This document shows, in pieces, positions 1 to 6,461 of a stretch of DNA of 12,572 nt. The notes under the pieces are model-generated. The model was not told where the DNA came from, did not search any database, and was given only the letters and a program-made list of their open reading frames with translations. Source of the DNA: JAJTYI01 sp964420145 (GTDB lineage Bacteria; Patescibacteriota; Dojkabacteria; B142; OLB20); NCBI GenBank assembly GCA_964420145.1, contig CAYQRB010000028.1, forward strand, positions 1 through 12,572, in the 5' to 3' direction. The translations under genes and the position numbers were made by a program. The stretch's first letter is position 1. Each line of letters begins with the position of its first letter.

Positions 1-50
1 ACATGGACGCGTACGCGCCGAGCCCCGGGTGTTATGTTGATGCTAGTGGA
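1..50. other. GC-rich segment at window edge, possible 3' part of a structured RNA
   Basis: The first 30 or so bases are far richer in G+C than anything else here. They contain the palindromes CGCGTACGCG (8-17) and CCCGGG (24-29). In AT-rich genomes such islands usually mark structured RNA genes. The stretch GACGCGTACGCGCCG loosely resembles the GACGCGUGUGCCG segment that follows the conserved loop in bacterial 4.5S/SRP RNA, so this could be the 3' arm of SRP RNA whose 5' part lies outside the window. The resemblance is short and remembered, not computed. The same bases also contain MluI and SmaI sites, so linker or assembly-end sequence is an alternative. Bases 51-178 are AT-rich and show no gene or convincing promoter. 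Confidence 0.2.
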
Positions 51-178
51 TTATTATATAGTAAACATAACTGGTATTGAATACAACAATATTTTTATTA
101 ACTAGAGAGTTTTTCGTTCTTGTATTTTCCTTGGGTTTTTGTAAAACTATAATTGTTAGTTAATATTTTCTTGCTTTT

Positions 179-2032
179 ATGAATAATCCAACTGACCAGA
201 ATTTTGGCTCTGTGGTTTCTACCAACCCTACAATGAGTGGGGGCAATGATTTGCAACAAATGGGGACGGCACAAAGTGGCTATATAAATCAATTTATGAA
301 CGATACACAGTCGACATCTAATCTATCCCCTACTCCACCCCAGTCAGTTACACAAGGGAGAACACAACAGCCGATTCCTGCCAGTGCGGTATCTTCAGTT
401 TCGAGTAATCGAACCGATGCTAATGTAAATACAGCAAGCTCACTCCCACCATTGCCTGATTATACTCAACCTGCTTCAACTATGAATCCTGTTGTTCCGA
501 CATATCAAGCACAAACACCTATGCAAGGTCCGGTAGCAAACCCATCCCCGGTTTACAACTCGACACTACCTCAAACTCAAACACCAACCTATTCACCGGC
601 TCTTGTTCCAAATCAGACACAGACGACAGATTCTTCATCTCTACAAAATCTTGGAGTGGCAACTCCAAGTAGTCAAAGTCATGATGTGGGTATGCAGGGG
701 ATGTCCGTTCCTAATCCGGCACAAGTCTCTCCCCCAACTATAAATCAAACATCACCTGTTTCTGGTCAAACTGTTTATACTACACCTACTTCTACACCAA
801 CACCAACTATCCCTGTTGACCCAGTGAATCAAAGTAATCCTATACAAAAAGAAACGCTTGTTTCCTACGAGCCGGTATCTTCAGAGTTTCTGGATCGAAA
901 TCAACAAACTAATGGTTCTGATCTTTCGAGCTTGAATCCATCTGTAGGTGTACAATCACCAGTAGTTGAACAACCGGTAACACCAGTTCAACCTCCTGCT
1001 CCGGAAGATAGTACAGTAATTGGTACACATCAGGTTACGATTAATGAAGATTATGCAGAAAACTTCAACCCAAACCTCCAAGTAGCTCAGAGTCATCAAC
1101 AACACACTACTCAACCAATAAGACCTGGAGGAATTGATTTTAGCAAACCTTCTACTATTACAACAGTAAATCAAAATTTTGCAGATGGATCACAAATGTC
1201 TGGAGATAATTTTGCCTCTACTGGCTTTTTACCTATTTCAGATGATGGTTTACTTGGTGATGATGATAGTGATGACTTTCCTGAAGAGGATGACCAAGGC
1301 GACTTATCATTTACTCCGTATGGATTTAGTGATTTTGACCCAAATGAGCAAGCTACTATGCAAAGTGACCTAGGAGGTTTTGAGTCACAAAGTCTTGAAG
1401 AAGTAGCTGATAATATAGATGTAGATTTTTCTGAACATTTGCCTACACAAAACACTCAAGGAGTAGGTGTTTTGGTACAACAACCAGTTAACCAGAATTT
1501 GCAACCTATTCAAAACATACAGGGCGGATATGGATCAGGTATGCAATTAGTATATGATAATAAAATCGAGCCAATAAACCACATTGAACCTGTAAACCAG
1601 ATAGAGCCTATGGCACAGAGTTATTTCCAAAATCAAACACAAAATATACAAGAGGAATCTGGATATACACAAAACAAAACACAACAAATTGAACCAACTT
1701 ATGTTCAAGAAGCTTCTCCTGTAAAAGTAAATGCAGAGCTTTCCCCCGCTGCTAAGTTAAATCAACTTTTAGAAGCAGAAGAAGCAGCAGAAAGAGTGAT
1801 CATACAAAAGCAAAATCAGATGATTAACCAATCTCCAAAGCCAAAAGCCGTACAAATAGGAAAGGAGAGTATTTTTAAGCAATTGGATCCAGACAGTTCG
1901 TTACAAGGAGATATAAGAAATGGAATGTCTATCAAAAAGCCTTCTAGTCGATATTTCTTGATTATTAGTTTGGTTATAATCATAAGTGTAATAGGTTTCT
2001 TGCTAGTGTTACTTGGTTTAACACTGTTATAA
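179..2032 (+). CDS. Large disordered S/T/P/Q/N-rich protein with C-terminal membrane anchor, unknown function
   Basis: I do not recognise a family. The 617-residue frame is uninterrupted. Residues 1 to about 545 are low-complexity, rich in Pro, Thr, Ser, Gln and Asn, with no signal peptide, no enzymatic motif and no cysteines that I can see. An acidic patch (Asp/Glu-rich, residues 354-375) sits in the middle. Three tandem IEPxNx-type hexapeptides lie at 463-480. A helical charged stretch (LLEAEEAAERVIIQKQ) and a basic region precede a single hydrophobic segment at 593-617 that ends the protein directly. This is the plan of a tail-anchored protein with the long disordered part in the cytoplasm. 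The start ATG has a T-rich upstream region and no Shine-Dalgarno sequence. It lies 52 bases before obg and may be co-transcribed. The composition resembles the N terminus of PilB at the right end. A cell-envelope scaffold is possible, but this is inference. Confidence 0.82.
   Translation: MNNPTDQNFGSVVSTNPTMSGGNDLQQMGTAQSGYINQFMNDTQSTSNLSPTPPQSVTQGRTQQPIPASAVSSVSSNRTDANVNTASSLPPLPDYTQPASTMNPVVPTYQAQTPMQGPVANPSPVYNSTLPQTQTPTYSPALVPNQTQTTDSSSLQNLGVATPSSQSHDVGMQGMSVPNPAQVSPPTINQTSPVSGQTVYTTPTSTPTPTIPVDPVNQSNPIQKETLVSYEPVSSEFLDRNQQTNGSDLSSLNPSVGVQSPVVEQPVTPVQPPAPEDSTVIGTHQVTINEDYAENFNPNLQVAQSHQQHTTQPIRPGGIDFSKPSTITTVNQNFADGSQMSGDNFASTGFLPISDDGLLGDDDSDDFPEEDDQGDLSFTPYGFSDFDPNEQATMQSDLGGFESQSLEEVADNIDVDFSEHLPTQNTQGVGVLVQQPVNQNLQPIQNIQGGYGSGMQLVYDNKIEPINHIEPVNQIEPMAQSYFQNQTQNIQEESGYTQNKTQQIEPTYVQEASPVKVNAELSPAAKLNQLLEAEEAAERVIIQKQNQMINQSPKPKAVQIGKESIFKQLDPDSSLQGDIRNGMSIKKPSSRYFLIISLVIIISVIGFLLVLLGLTLL
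1565..1618 (+). repeat. Three tandem 18-base units encoding IEPxNx hexapeptides
   Basis: Inside the disordered protein, three consecutive 18-base units encode IEPINH, IEPVNQ and IEPMAQ (residues 463-480). The DNA copies differ at several positions (IEP is written ATCGAGCCA, ATTGAACCT and ATAGAGCCT). The duplication is therefore old, or the peptide motif is kept by selection; it is not a recent slippage event. A looser QQIEPTYVQ follows about 25 residues later. Repeats like this may be docking motifs or simply the drift of a disordered linker. Confidence 0.7.
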
Positions 2033-2084
2033 TCATAGTGATAGGATGGATTTTCCTTGCAGTTTTGCTGTTATATTTTCTGTT

Positions 2085-3038
2085 ATGCTAATAGACAAGG
2101 TACGAGTTGATTTTATTGCTGGTTCAGGAGGGTCAGGATCAGTAAATTTTCATAAGAACGGAAAACCCGATGGTGGTGATGGTGGACATGGTGGAGATAT
2201 ATACCTTATAGGTGATGAGAATACTTATGATCTAAGAAATTTTAATAAAAGGGAAAAGTTACAAGCAGATGATGGTGGAAGAGGCGGATATAATAAACGC
2301 ACAGGTGCAAATGGCAATGATCTCTTAATCAAAGTACCGCTTATAACAAAAGTATATGACCTTGCGGGCAGAGAGGTTGAAAGTATCGATATACACGGAC
2401 AAAAGAAATTATTGATTAAAGGTTCTGCGGGAGGAAAAGGAAATTACTATTTTCGCAAAGGACAAACTGCTACTCTGAGGAAATTTACTCCTGGTAAAAA
2501 AGGAAAAAAACTTCAGGTTTTCCTAGAACTAGAATTAAAAGCAGATATTGTATTTATCGGTCTACCTAATGCGGGTAAGTCAAGTATGCTAAATATTTTG
2601 ACAAATACTAATGTAAAGGTGGCAAACTATCCATTTACGACCCTAGTTCCATACATTGGTCTTATGGGAAGTCTGAAACTAATGGATCTTCCAGGTCTTA
2701 TAGAGGGAACGGCCAAAGGGAAAGGTCTTGGTAGTGGCTTTAGTAAACATATTCGTAATACGAAAGGAATTGCTCACTTTTTAAGTCTTGAGGAAGAAAA
2801 TCTTAAACAGAGTTACAATACTATTCGCAGAGAATTATCTGAAATTAATCCGGAATTATTAGAAAAACCAGAAATATTAGTTTTGACAAAATCAGATAAT
2901 TTTTCTGAAAATGAACTCAAGATAAAACTATCACAGGCACAGAAGTTCCATAAAAAAATAGTTCTTGTATCAATTATTAACGATAATCAAATATCAGACC
3001 TGAAAAAATCTTTTGAGAGGTTAGGAAAAATATTATAA
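2085..3038 (+). CDS. obg: Obg family GTPase
   Basis: Obg is an essential GTPase that binds the 50S subunit and links ribosome maturation to nutrient state. Using the ATG at 2085 gives 317 residues starting MLIDKVRVDF, which lines up with the usual MFVDxVxI start. An upstream in-frame ATG at 2046 would add 13 hydrophobic residues untypical of Obg. Residues 1 to about 155 form the glycine-rich Obg fold, with Gly clusters near 13-18, 30-37 and 64-68. It is shortened by several residues where the usual RREKYVPKGG stretch lies. The G domain has G1 GLPNAGKS (159-166), the FTTLVP switch I, and G3 DLPGLIEG (201-208). G4 reads TKSD (268-271) in place of NKxD, and the expected SAx G5 is VSI, so guanine recognition may be altered. 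There is no C-terminal OCT domain. No Shine-Dalgarno sequence is visible. The identification is firm. Confidence 0.93.
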   Translation: MLIDKVRVDFIAGSGGSGSVNFHKNGKPDGGDGGHGGDIYLIGDENTYDLRNFNKREKLQADDGGRGGYNKRTGANGNDLLIKVPLITKVYDLAGREVESIDIHGQKKLLIKGSAGGKGNYYFRKGQTATLRKFTPGKKGKKLQVFLELELKADIVFIGLPNAGKSSMLNILTNTNVKVANYPFTTLVPYIGLMGSLKLMDLPGLIEGTAKGKGLGSGFSKHIRNTKGIAHFLSLEEENLKQSYNTIRRELSEINPELLEKPEILVLTKSDNFSENELKIKLSQAQKFHKKIVLVSIINDNQISDLKKSFERLGKIL

Positions 3039-3054
3039 TTTTTAGCATATCATT

Positions 3055-3609
3055 ATGAGGATTTATACTAGGACGGGAGATAAAGGAGAGACGTCACTTT
3101 ATGGGGGACAGAGAGTGAGTAAAACCTCCGTGAGGATCGAAGCTATAGGACAAGTTGACGAGCTGAATGCTTCTATTGGTTTGGTAATCACAAAACTACC
3201 GGAAAGAGGGTTTAAGGATCTAAAAGATTTGCTTGTAAAGATACAAAACGATGTTTTTGTTTGTGGAGGTGATTTAGCAACTCCTAGTGGAAGTAGTCCC
3301 CGACTAAAAAAGGTTCAAATTACAACAGATTCGGTCAAGTTTCTAGAGGGAAAAATAGATTTTTATAATAGTAATCTCCCTCCTATAAATAAATTTATTT
3401 TACCTGGAGGGAGTGAGCTCGGTGCTCTACTTCACGAGTCGCGTGCGATTTGTAGGCGTGCAGAAAGAAGTGTAGTATATGCTATGGAACACGAAGAAAT
3501 AAACCAGAATTGCCAAATATATTTAAATAGACTATCTGATTTGTTTTTTGTACTTGCCAGATTTGTTAATCAAAAACTAGAAGTAGAAGAACATCTTTGG
3601 ATAAGTTAA
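3055..3609 (+). CDS. pduO: Cob(I)alamin adenosyltransferase, PduO type
   Basis: The 184-residue protein transfers the 5'-deoxyadenosyl group of ATP to cob(I)alamin, making coenzyme B12 (adenosylcobalamin). Family hallmarks are present in order. The N-terminal ATP-binding segment TRTGDKGETSLYGG is at residues 5-18, followed by RVSK and the VDELNASIG helix. The CRRAERSV motif is at 133-140, and NRLSDLFFVLAR begins at 158. Length is normal for this compact all-helical trimeric family. It starts 16 bases after obg and lies in the same direction, so co-transcription is likely. No B12 biosynthesis, transporter or B12-dependent mutase is visible in this window, so the cofactor is presumably scavenged and used by an enzyme encoded elsewhere. 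No riboswitch fits in the short upstream gap. Confidence 0.94.
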   Translation: MRIYTRTGDKGETSLYGGQRVSKTSVRIEAIGQVDELNASIGLVITKLPERGFKDLKDLLVKIQNDVFVCGGDLATPSGSSPRLKKVQITTDSVKFLEGKIDFYNSNLPPINKFILPGGSELGALLHESRAICRRAERSVVYAMEHEEINQNCQIYLNRLSDLFFVLARFVNQKLEVEEHLWIS

Positions 3610-3634
3610 GTAGGTATAGTTAATTATAATTAAA

Positions 3635-5761
3635 ATGGAAACTGCCCATTTACATAAATTTTTTTACCCAAGGTCTATTGCGATAATTGGAGCCTCCCGG
3701 TCTAAAAAGAAAGTTGGAGGGATTATATTAAACAATCTTTTGACGGAAAGGTATTCGGGAAGAGTTTATGCTATAAATCCAAATGCAACCCAGGTTCAAA
3801 AGCAGAAGTCATACGATACAGTTGCGGAGATTCCAGAAATTGTAGACATAGCTATAATTACTATTCCGTCACAGTTTGTTGAAGAAAGTATTTTGGAGTG
3901 TGGGCAAAAAGGTATTAAAAATATTATTGTTATTTCTTCGGGATATTCAGAATCTGGTGAAAACGGGATTGAAAGGGAGTTTCGTCTGAAAAAACTTATA
4001 GATAAGTATCAATTAAATTTACTAGGACCAAATTGTCTTGGTGTTATCAATGCCCGTAATAATTTAAACCTTTCTTTTGCTCATAATCCCAGGAAGTTTA
4101 GCCGTGGCAAAATTTCAGTAATTTCGCAATCAGGTGCTATAGGAACGGCTTTTTTAGATTGGTCTATTACTAACAATATTGAGATATCAAAATTTATTTC
4201 ACTAGGTAATAAGGCGGGATTAAACGAGCTAGATTTTTTGGAATACTTAGAACAGGATAAAGAAACAGAAATAATCCTTGCATATTTAGAGAGCTTTGCT
4301 GATGGAAGAAAGTTTTATGAACTAGCAAAATTGATAACTAGGCATAAGCCCTTGGTTATTTTGAAATCAGGAAAAAGTGAGGCTTCAGAGAGAGCTATGT
4401 CTGCCCATACTGGTGCGTTAGCAACAAATGATAGGGTTGTGGATCAGGCACTTAGGGATAGTGGATGTATTAGAGTTGATTCGATTGAGGAGTTGTTTAA
4501 TATTACAAAACTTCTTTCTTGGCAACCTGTATTAAAAGGAAATCGTGTAACAGTTATTACCAATGCTGGTGGAGTGGCGATTGATGCAGTTGATCAACTT
4601 GCAGAAAATGGTCTTGAGGTTGTACCTTTACCACTAAGCCTACAAACCCAGCTATCTAAAACTCTAAAACCTTCTGCGAGTACATATAACCCTATAGATT
4701 TACTAGGAGATGCGTTAGCGCAAGATTATAAGGTAGCTTTGGAGAAAATTGTTAAAAGTAGCTCTACAGATTGTATTTTAATTATACTTACTCCACAGTT
4801 GATGACTGAGTCTTTGCAAACTGCAAAGTATATAAATCATATTGCTGATAAGTATAAAAAGGTGGTACTGGCTTCGTTTATTGGTGGAGAAAAAGTTAGT
4901 GTAGCTAGAGCTTTTTTAACTAAAGAGAAACTTCCGCATTTTTCTTTCCCTAATAATGCTGCAAATGTATTAGGAAAAATCTGGAAATGGAGAAAGTTTA
5001 TAGAAAATACGCACAGCTCTAGACTTTATTATCCTACAATCATTAACCCTAAGCTTAAAACCTCGAGTAAAGGTGAAATGTTAGATGAGAAAACTGCAAA
5101 AAATTTATTTGATAAATATGGGGTTAGTTATCTTAAAAGTAGTATATTTCAAAGTGTTAGAGATATTCGGCTTAGAGGGGATAACTTAAAATTCCCGGTA
5201 GTATTAAAATTAGTTAGTCCTTACCTTATTCACAAAACAGAAATAAAAGCTGTCAGACTTCCGATATATCGGAAAAGTGAACTTTTTCACGAAGCAATGG
5301 AACTAGAAAATATTGCGTTAAAGGAAGATATTAAGGATTTCAAGTTTGAAATTCAGCCATTTGTATTTCAAAAGTTAGAATTAATACTTGGTATAAACAA
5401 AGATCCGGACCAAATAAAAGTTTTTGCAGGAGATAGGATTTCTTCTAACAAAGGGTTTGGACATGTTATGCTTGTTGGTGCGGGCGGTATATATACAGAA
5501 GTATTAGATGATAGTGTATTAAAGCTTTTACCAATCAATAGAACAGATGCTTTGGAGATGTTGAAATCTATTAAAACAGGGAAGATATTGTTTGGTGCTA
5601 GACGACAACAATACCACTACCCCGCTCTATTGAAAATGATGGTCAATCTCTCTAGGCTTATAGAGAAGAATTCCAATATAAAATCTCTTGATATAAATCC
5701 TGTATTTGTTACGGAAAATGATGCGTATGCTGTTGATATAAAAATCTTTTTAGAGGATTAA
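3635..5761 (+). CDS. ADP-forming acetate/acyl-CoA ligase, fused alpha-beta subunits
   Basis: The enzyme converts acetyl-CoA (or another acyl-CoA), ADP and phosphate to the free acid, CoA and ATP, giving energy by substrate-level phosphorylation in fermenters. The 708 residues match the length of fused alpha-beta versions. The order is: Rossmann CoA-binding domain (about 8-125, with AIIGASRS near its start), succinyl-CoA ligase-like domain with GPNCLGVIN from 131, the SAHTGALA motif with His258 matching the phosphohistidine of the alpha part, a linker ligase domain to about 460, and an ATP-grasp domain from about 482. The ATP-grasp part contains VVLKLVSP, the HKTE motif (second phosphohistidine in the beta part), VGAGGIYTEV and LDINPVFV. 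After HKTE the usual VGGV reads IKAV, which is unusual. Protein lysine acetyltransferases share the first domains, but no GNAT domain is present. The substrate cannot be read from the sequence. It starts 25 bases after pduO. Confidence 0.9.
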   Translation: METAHLHKFFYPRSIAIIGASRSKKKVGGIILNNLLTERYSGRVYAINPNATQVQKQKSYDTVAEIPEIVDIAIITIPSQFVEESILECGQKGIKNIIVISSGYSESGENGIEREFRLKKLIDKYQLNLLGPNCLGVINARNNLNLSFAHNPRKFSRGKISVISQSGAIGTAFLDWSITNNIEISKFISLGNKAGLNELDFLEYLEQDKETEIILAYLESFADGRKFYELAKLITRHKPLVILKSGKSEASERAMSAHTGALATNDRVVDQALRDSGCIRVDSIEELFNITKLLSWQPVLKGNRVTVITNAGGVAIDAVDQLAENGLEVVPLPLSLQTQLSKTLKPSASTYNPIDLLGDALAQDYKVALEKIVKSSSTDCILIILTPQLMTESLQTAKYINHIADKYKKVVLASFIGGEKVSVARAFLTKEKLPHFSFPNNAANVLGKIWKWRKFIENTHSSRLYYPTIINPKLKTSSKGEMLDEKTAKNLFDKYGVSYLKSSIFQSVRDIRLRGDNLKFPVVLKLVSPYLIHKTEIKAVRLPIYRKSELFHEAMELENIALKEDIKDFKFEIQPFVFQKLELILGINKDPDQIKVFAGDRISSNKGFGHVMLVGAGGIYTEVLDDSVLKLLPINRTDALEMLKSIKTGKILFGARRQQYHYPALLKMMVNLSRLIEKNSNIKSLDINPVFVTENDAYAVDIKIFLED

Positions 5762-5790
5762 GGTGTAGAAAGGTATTGTCTGGTCTATGA

Positions 5791-5946
5791 TTATCGGAGT
5801 AAAAATATATCTAGTAGTTGTGGAGATTCATAAAAAATCCAAAATATTACTGCACAATTGATAAATAATATGTAAATAAATGTGAATATAGTTATCCCGG
5901 TAATAGTGCCTAGTATAGAGACTGTTTTATCGTGTTTATTAGCCAT
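5791..5946 (-). CDS. Small membrane peptide (51 residues), hypothetical
   Basis: Reading the minus strand from the ATG at 5946 gives 51 codons to a TAA at 5791. The peptide starts MANKHDKTVS and ends DIFLLR. A hydrophilic, charged N terminus of about 8 residues is followed by a strongly hydrophobic stretch (residues 10-39, with Trp and several Phe), enough for one or a bent double membrane pass. A polar ending follows. No family is recognised. Support comes from a good promoter placed 21 bases upstream of the ATG (5968-5996, exact TATAAT) and from its filling an otherwise empty gap. It is convergent with the acyl-CoA ligase, 29 bases away. Against it: AT-rich DNA yields hydrophobic frames by chance, and there is no Shine-Dalgarno sequence, although none of its neighbours has one either. 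Confidence 0.45.
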   Translation of the reverse strand: MANKHDKTVSILGTITGITIFTFIYILFINCAVIFWIFYESPQLLDIFLLR

Positions 5947-5967
5947 AATATTGATAATATAAATATT

Positions 5968-5996
5968 ATTATAGTAAATTTAGAAAGAATTACCAA
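5968..5996 (-). promoter_or_regulatory. Sigma70-type promoter for the 51-residue membrane peptide
   Basis: On the minus strand TTGGTA (5996-5991, 4 of 6 to TTGACA) is followed after exactly 17 bases by TATAAT (5973-5968, 6 of 6). The predicted start of transcription is near 5961, leaving a leader of about 14 bases before the ATG at 5946. It lies back to back with the proposed promoter of the Gre-like gene. Confidence 0.5.
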
Positions 5997-6014
5997 AATA
6001 TTGGTGACCTCTTC

Positions 6015-6043
6015 TTGAATTCTCGTTTTAATTTTGTTATTAC
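6015..6043 (+). promoter_or_regulatory. Candidate promoter of the Gre-like gene
   Basis: TTGAAT (6015-6020) and TATTAC (6038-6043) are 17 bases apart, each matching 4 of 6 consensus positions. Transcription would begin near 6050, giving a leader of only about 10 bases before the ATG at 6060. That fits the missing Shine-Dalgarno sequence. The match is modest and the DNA is AT-rich. Confidence 0.35.
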
Positions 6044-6059
6044 TTTTTAAGTTTTTAAT

Positions 6060-6434
6060 ATGCCCTATTCTAGAGAATTAGCAAAGGAGTATAACCAACT
6101 AATACACATAGAGAAACAACAACTTAAAGCAACAGAAACTAAACTTCGTCAGGAAATTGTATCTTTAAAAAACATACGATATTTGAGACTGCTTTCTAAA
6201 GCGTCACAGTATCAGAAACGCATTGTTTTCCTGAAAACCCAGAAACAACTATATATTAGAAATTCCCATAAACAAATTATTATAAACTTAGGTTCTAGAG
6301 TAAAACTTCTCTCAACCAGAGTTGGCGATGTTTTCTTTGTTGACGCTAAAAACTATCTAGAGTTACTAGGCAAATCTATCGGAGATGCTGTTACTATGAA
6401 CAATGTTAACTTTCTAATAGCGGGAGTTTACTGA
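6060..6434 (+). CDS. Short Gre-factor-like protein (coiled coil plus GreA/B-like C-terminal domain)
   Basis: The 124-residue protein has two parts. Residues 4-66 are strongly helical, charged and basic, and can form an antiparallel coiled coil. Residues 76-124 resemble the end of the GreA/GreB C-terminal domain. LGSRVKL (77-83) matches the GxxVxL strand, and LLGKSIGDAV (102-111) matches the LLGKxxGDxV signature, followed by a last beta strand. Gre factors enter the RNA polymerase secondary channel and stimulate transcript cleavage through acidic residues at the coiled-coil tip. Here the region where the tip should lie (about 37-52) is basic and carries no Asp or Glu, and the protein is some 30 residues shorter than GreA. 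It could be a regulator that binds the channel without cleaving. The Gre assignment rests on short motifs. It ends in TGA followed at once by TAG, 27 bases before the convergent folC. Confidence 0.5.
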   Translation: MPYSRELAKEYNQLIHIEKQQLKATETKLRQEIVSLKNIRYLRLLSKASQYQKRIVFLKTQKQLYIRNSHKQIIINLGSRVKLLSTRVGDVFFVDAKNYLELLGKSIGDAVTMNNVNFLIAGVY

Positions 6435-6461
6435 TAGACATACCAAGTTGTAGCAAAGTGG

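Noticed and set aside
956..1455. Open minus-strand frames inside the disordered protein gene
   Set aside because: They are shadows of a low-complexity coding frame, with Ser-rich or Cys-rich translations lacking any domain and no promoter or start context.
2046..2084. Obg start at the upstream ATG (2046)
   Set aside because: It adds 13 hydrophobic residues that do not belong to the Obg family, while the ATG at 2085 aligns with the conserved N terminus.
3620..3633. Perfect 14-base palindrome TTAATTATAATTAA with an exact TATAAT before the acyl-CoA ligase
   Set aside because: The TATAAT ends four bases before the ATG, so transcription would begin inside the gene, and no -35 element sits 17 bases upstream. 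It is probably chance in AT-rich DNA, although an operator is not excluded.
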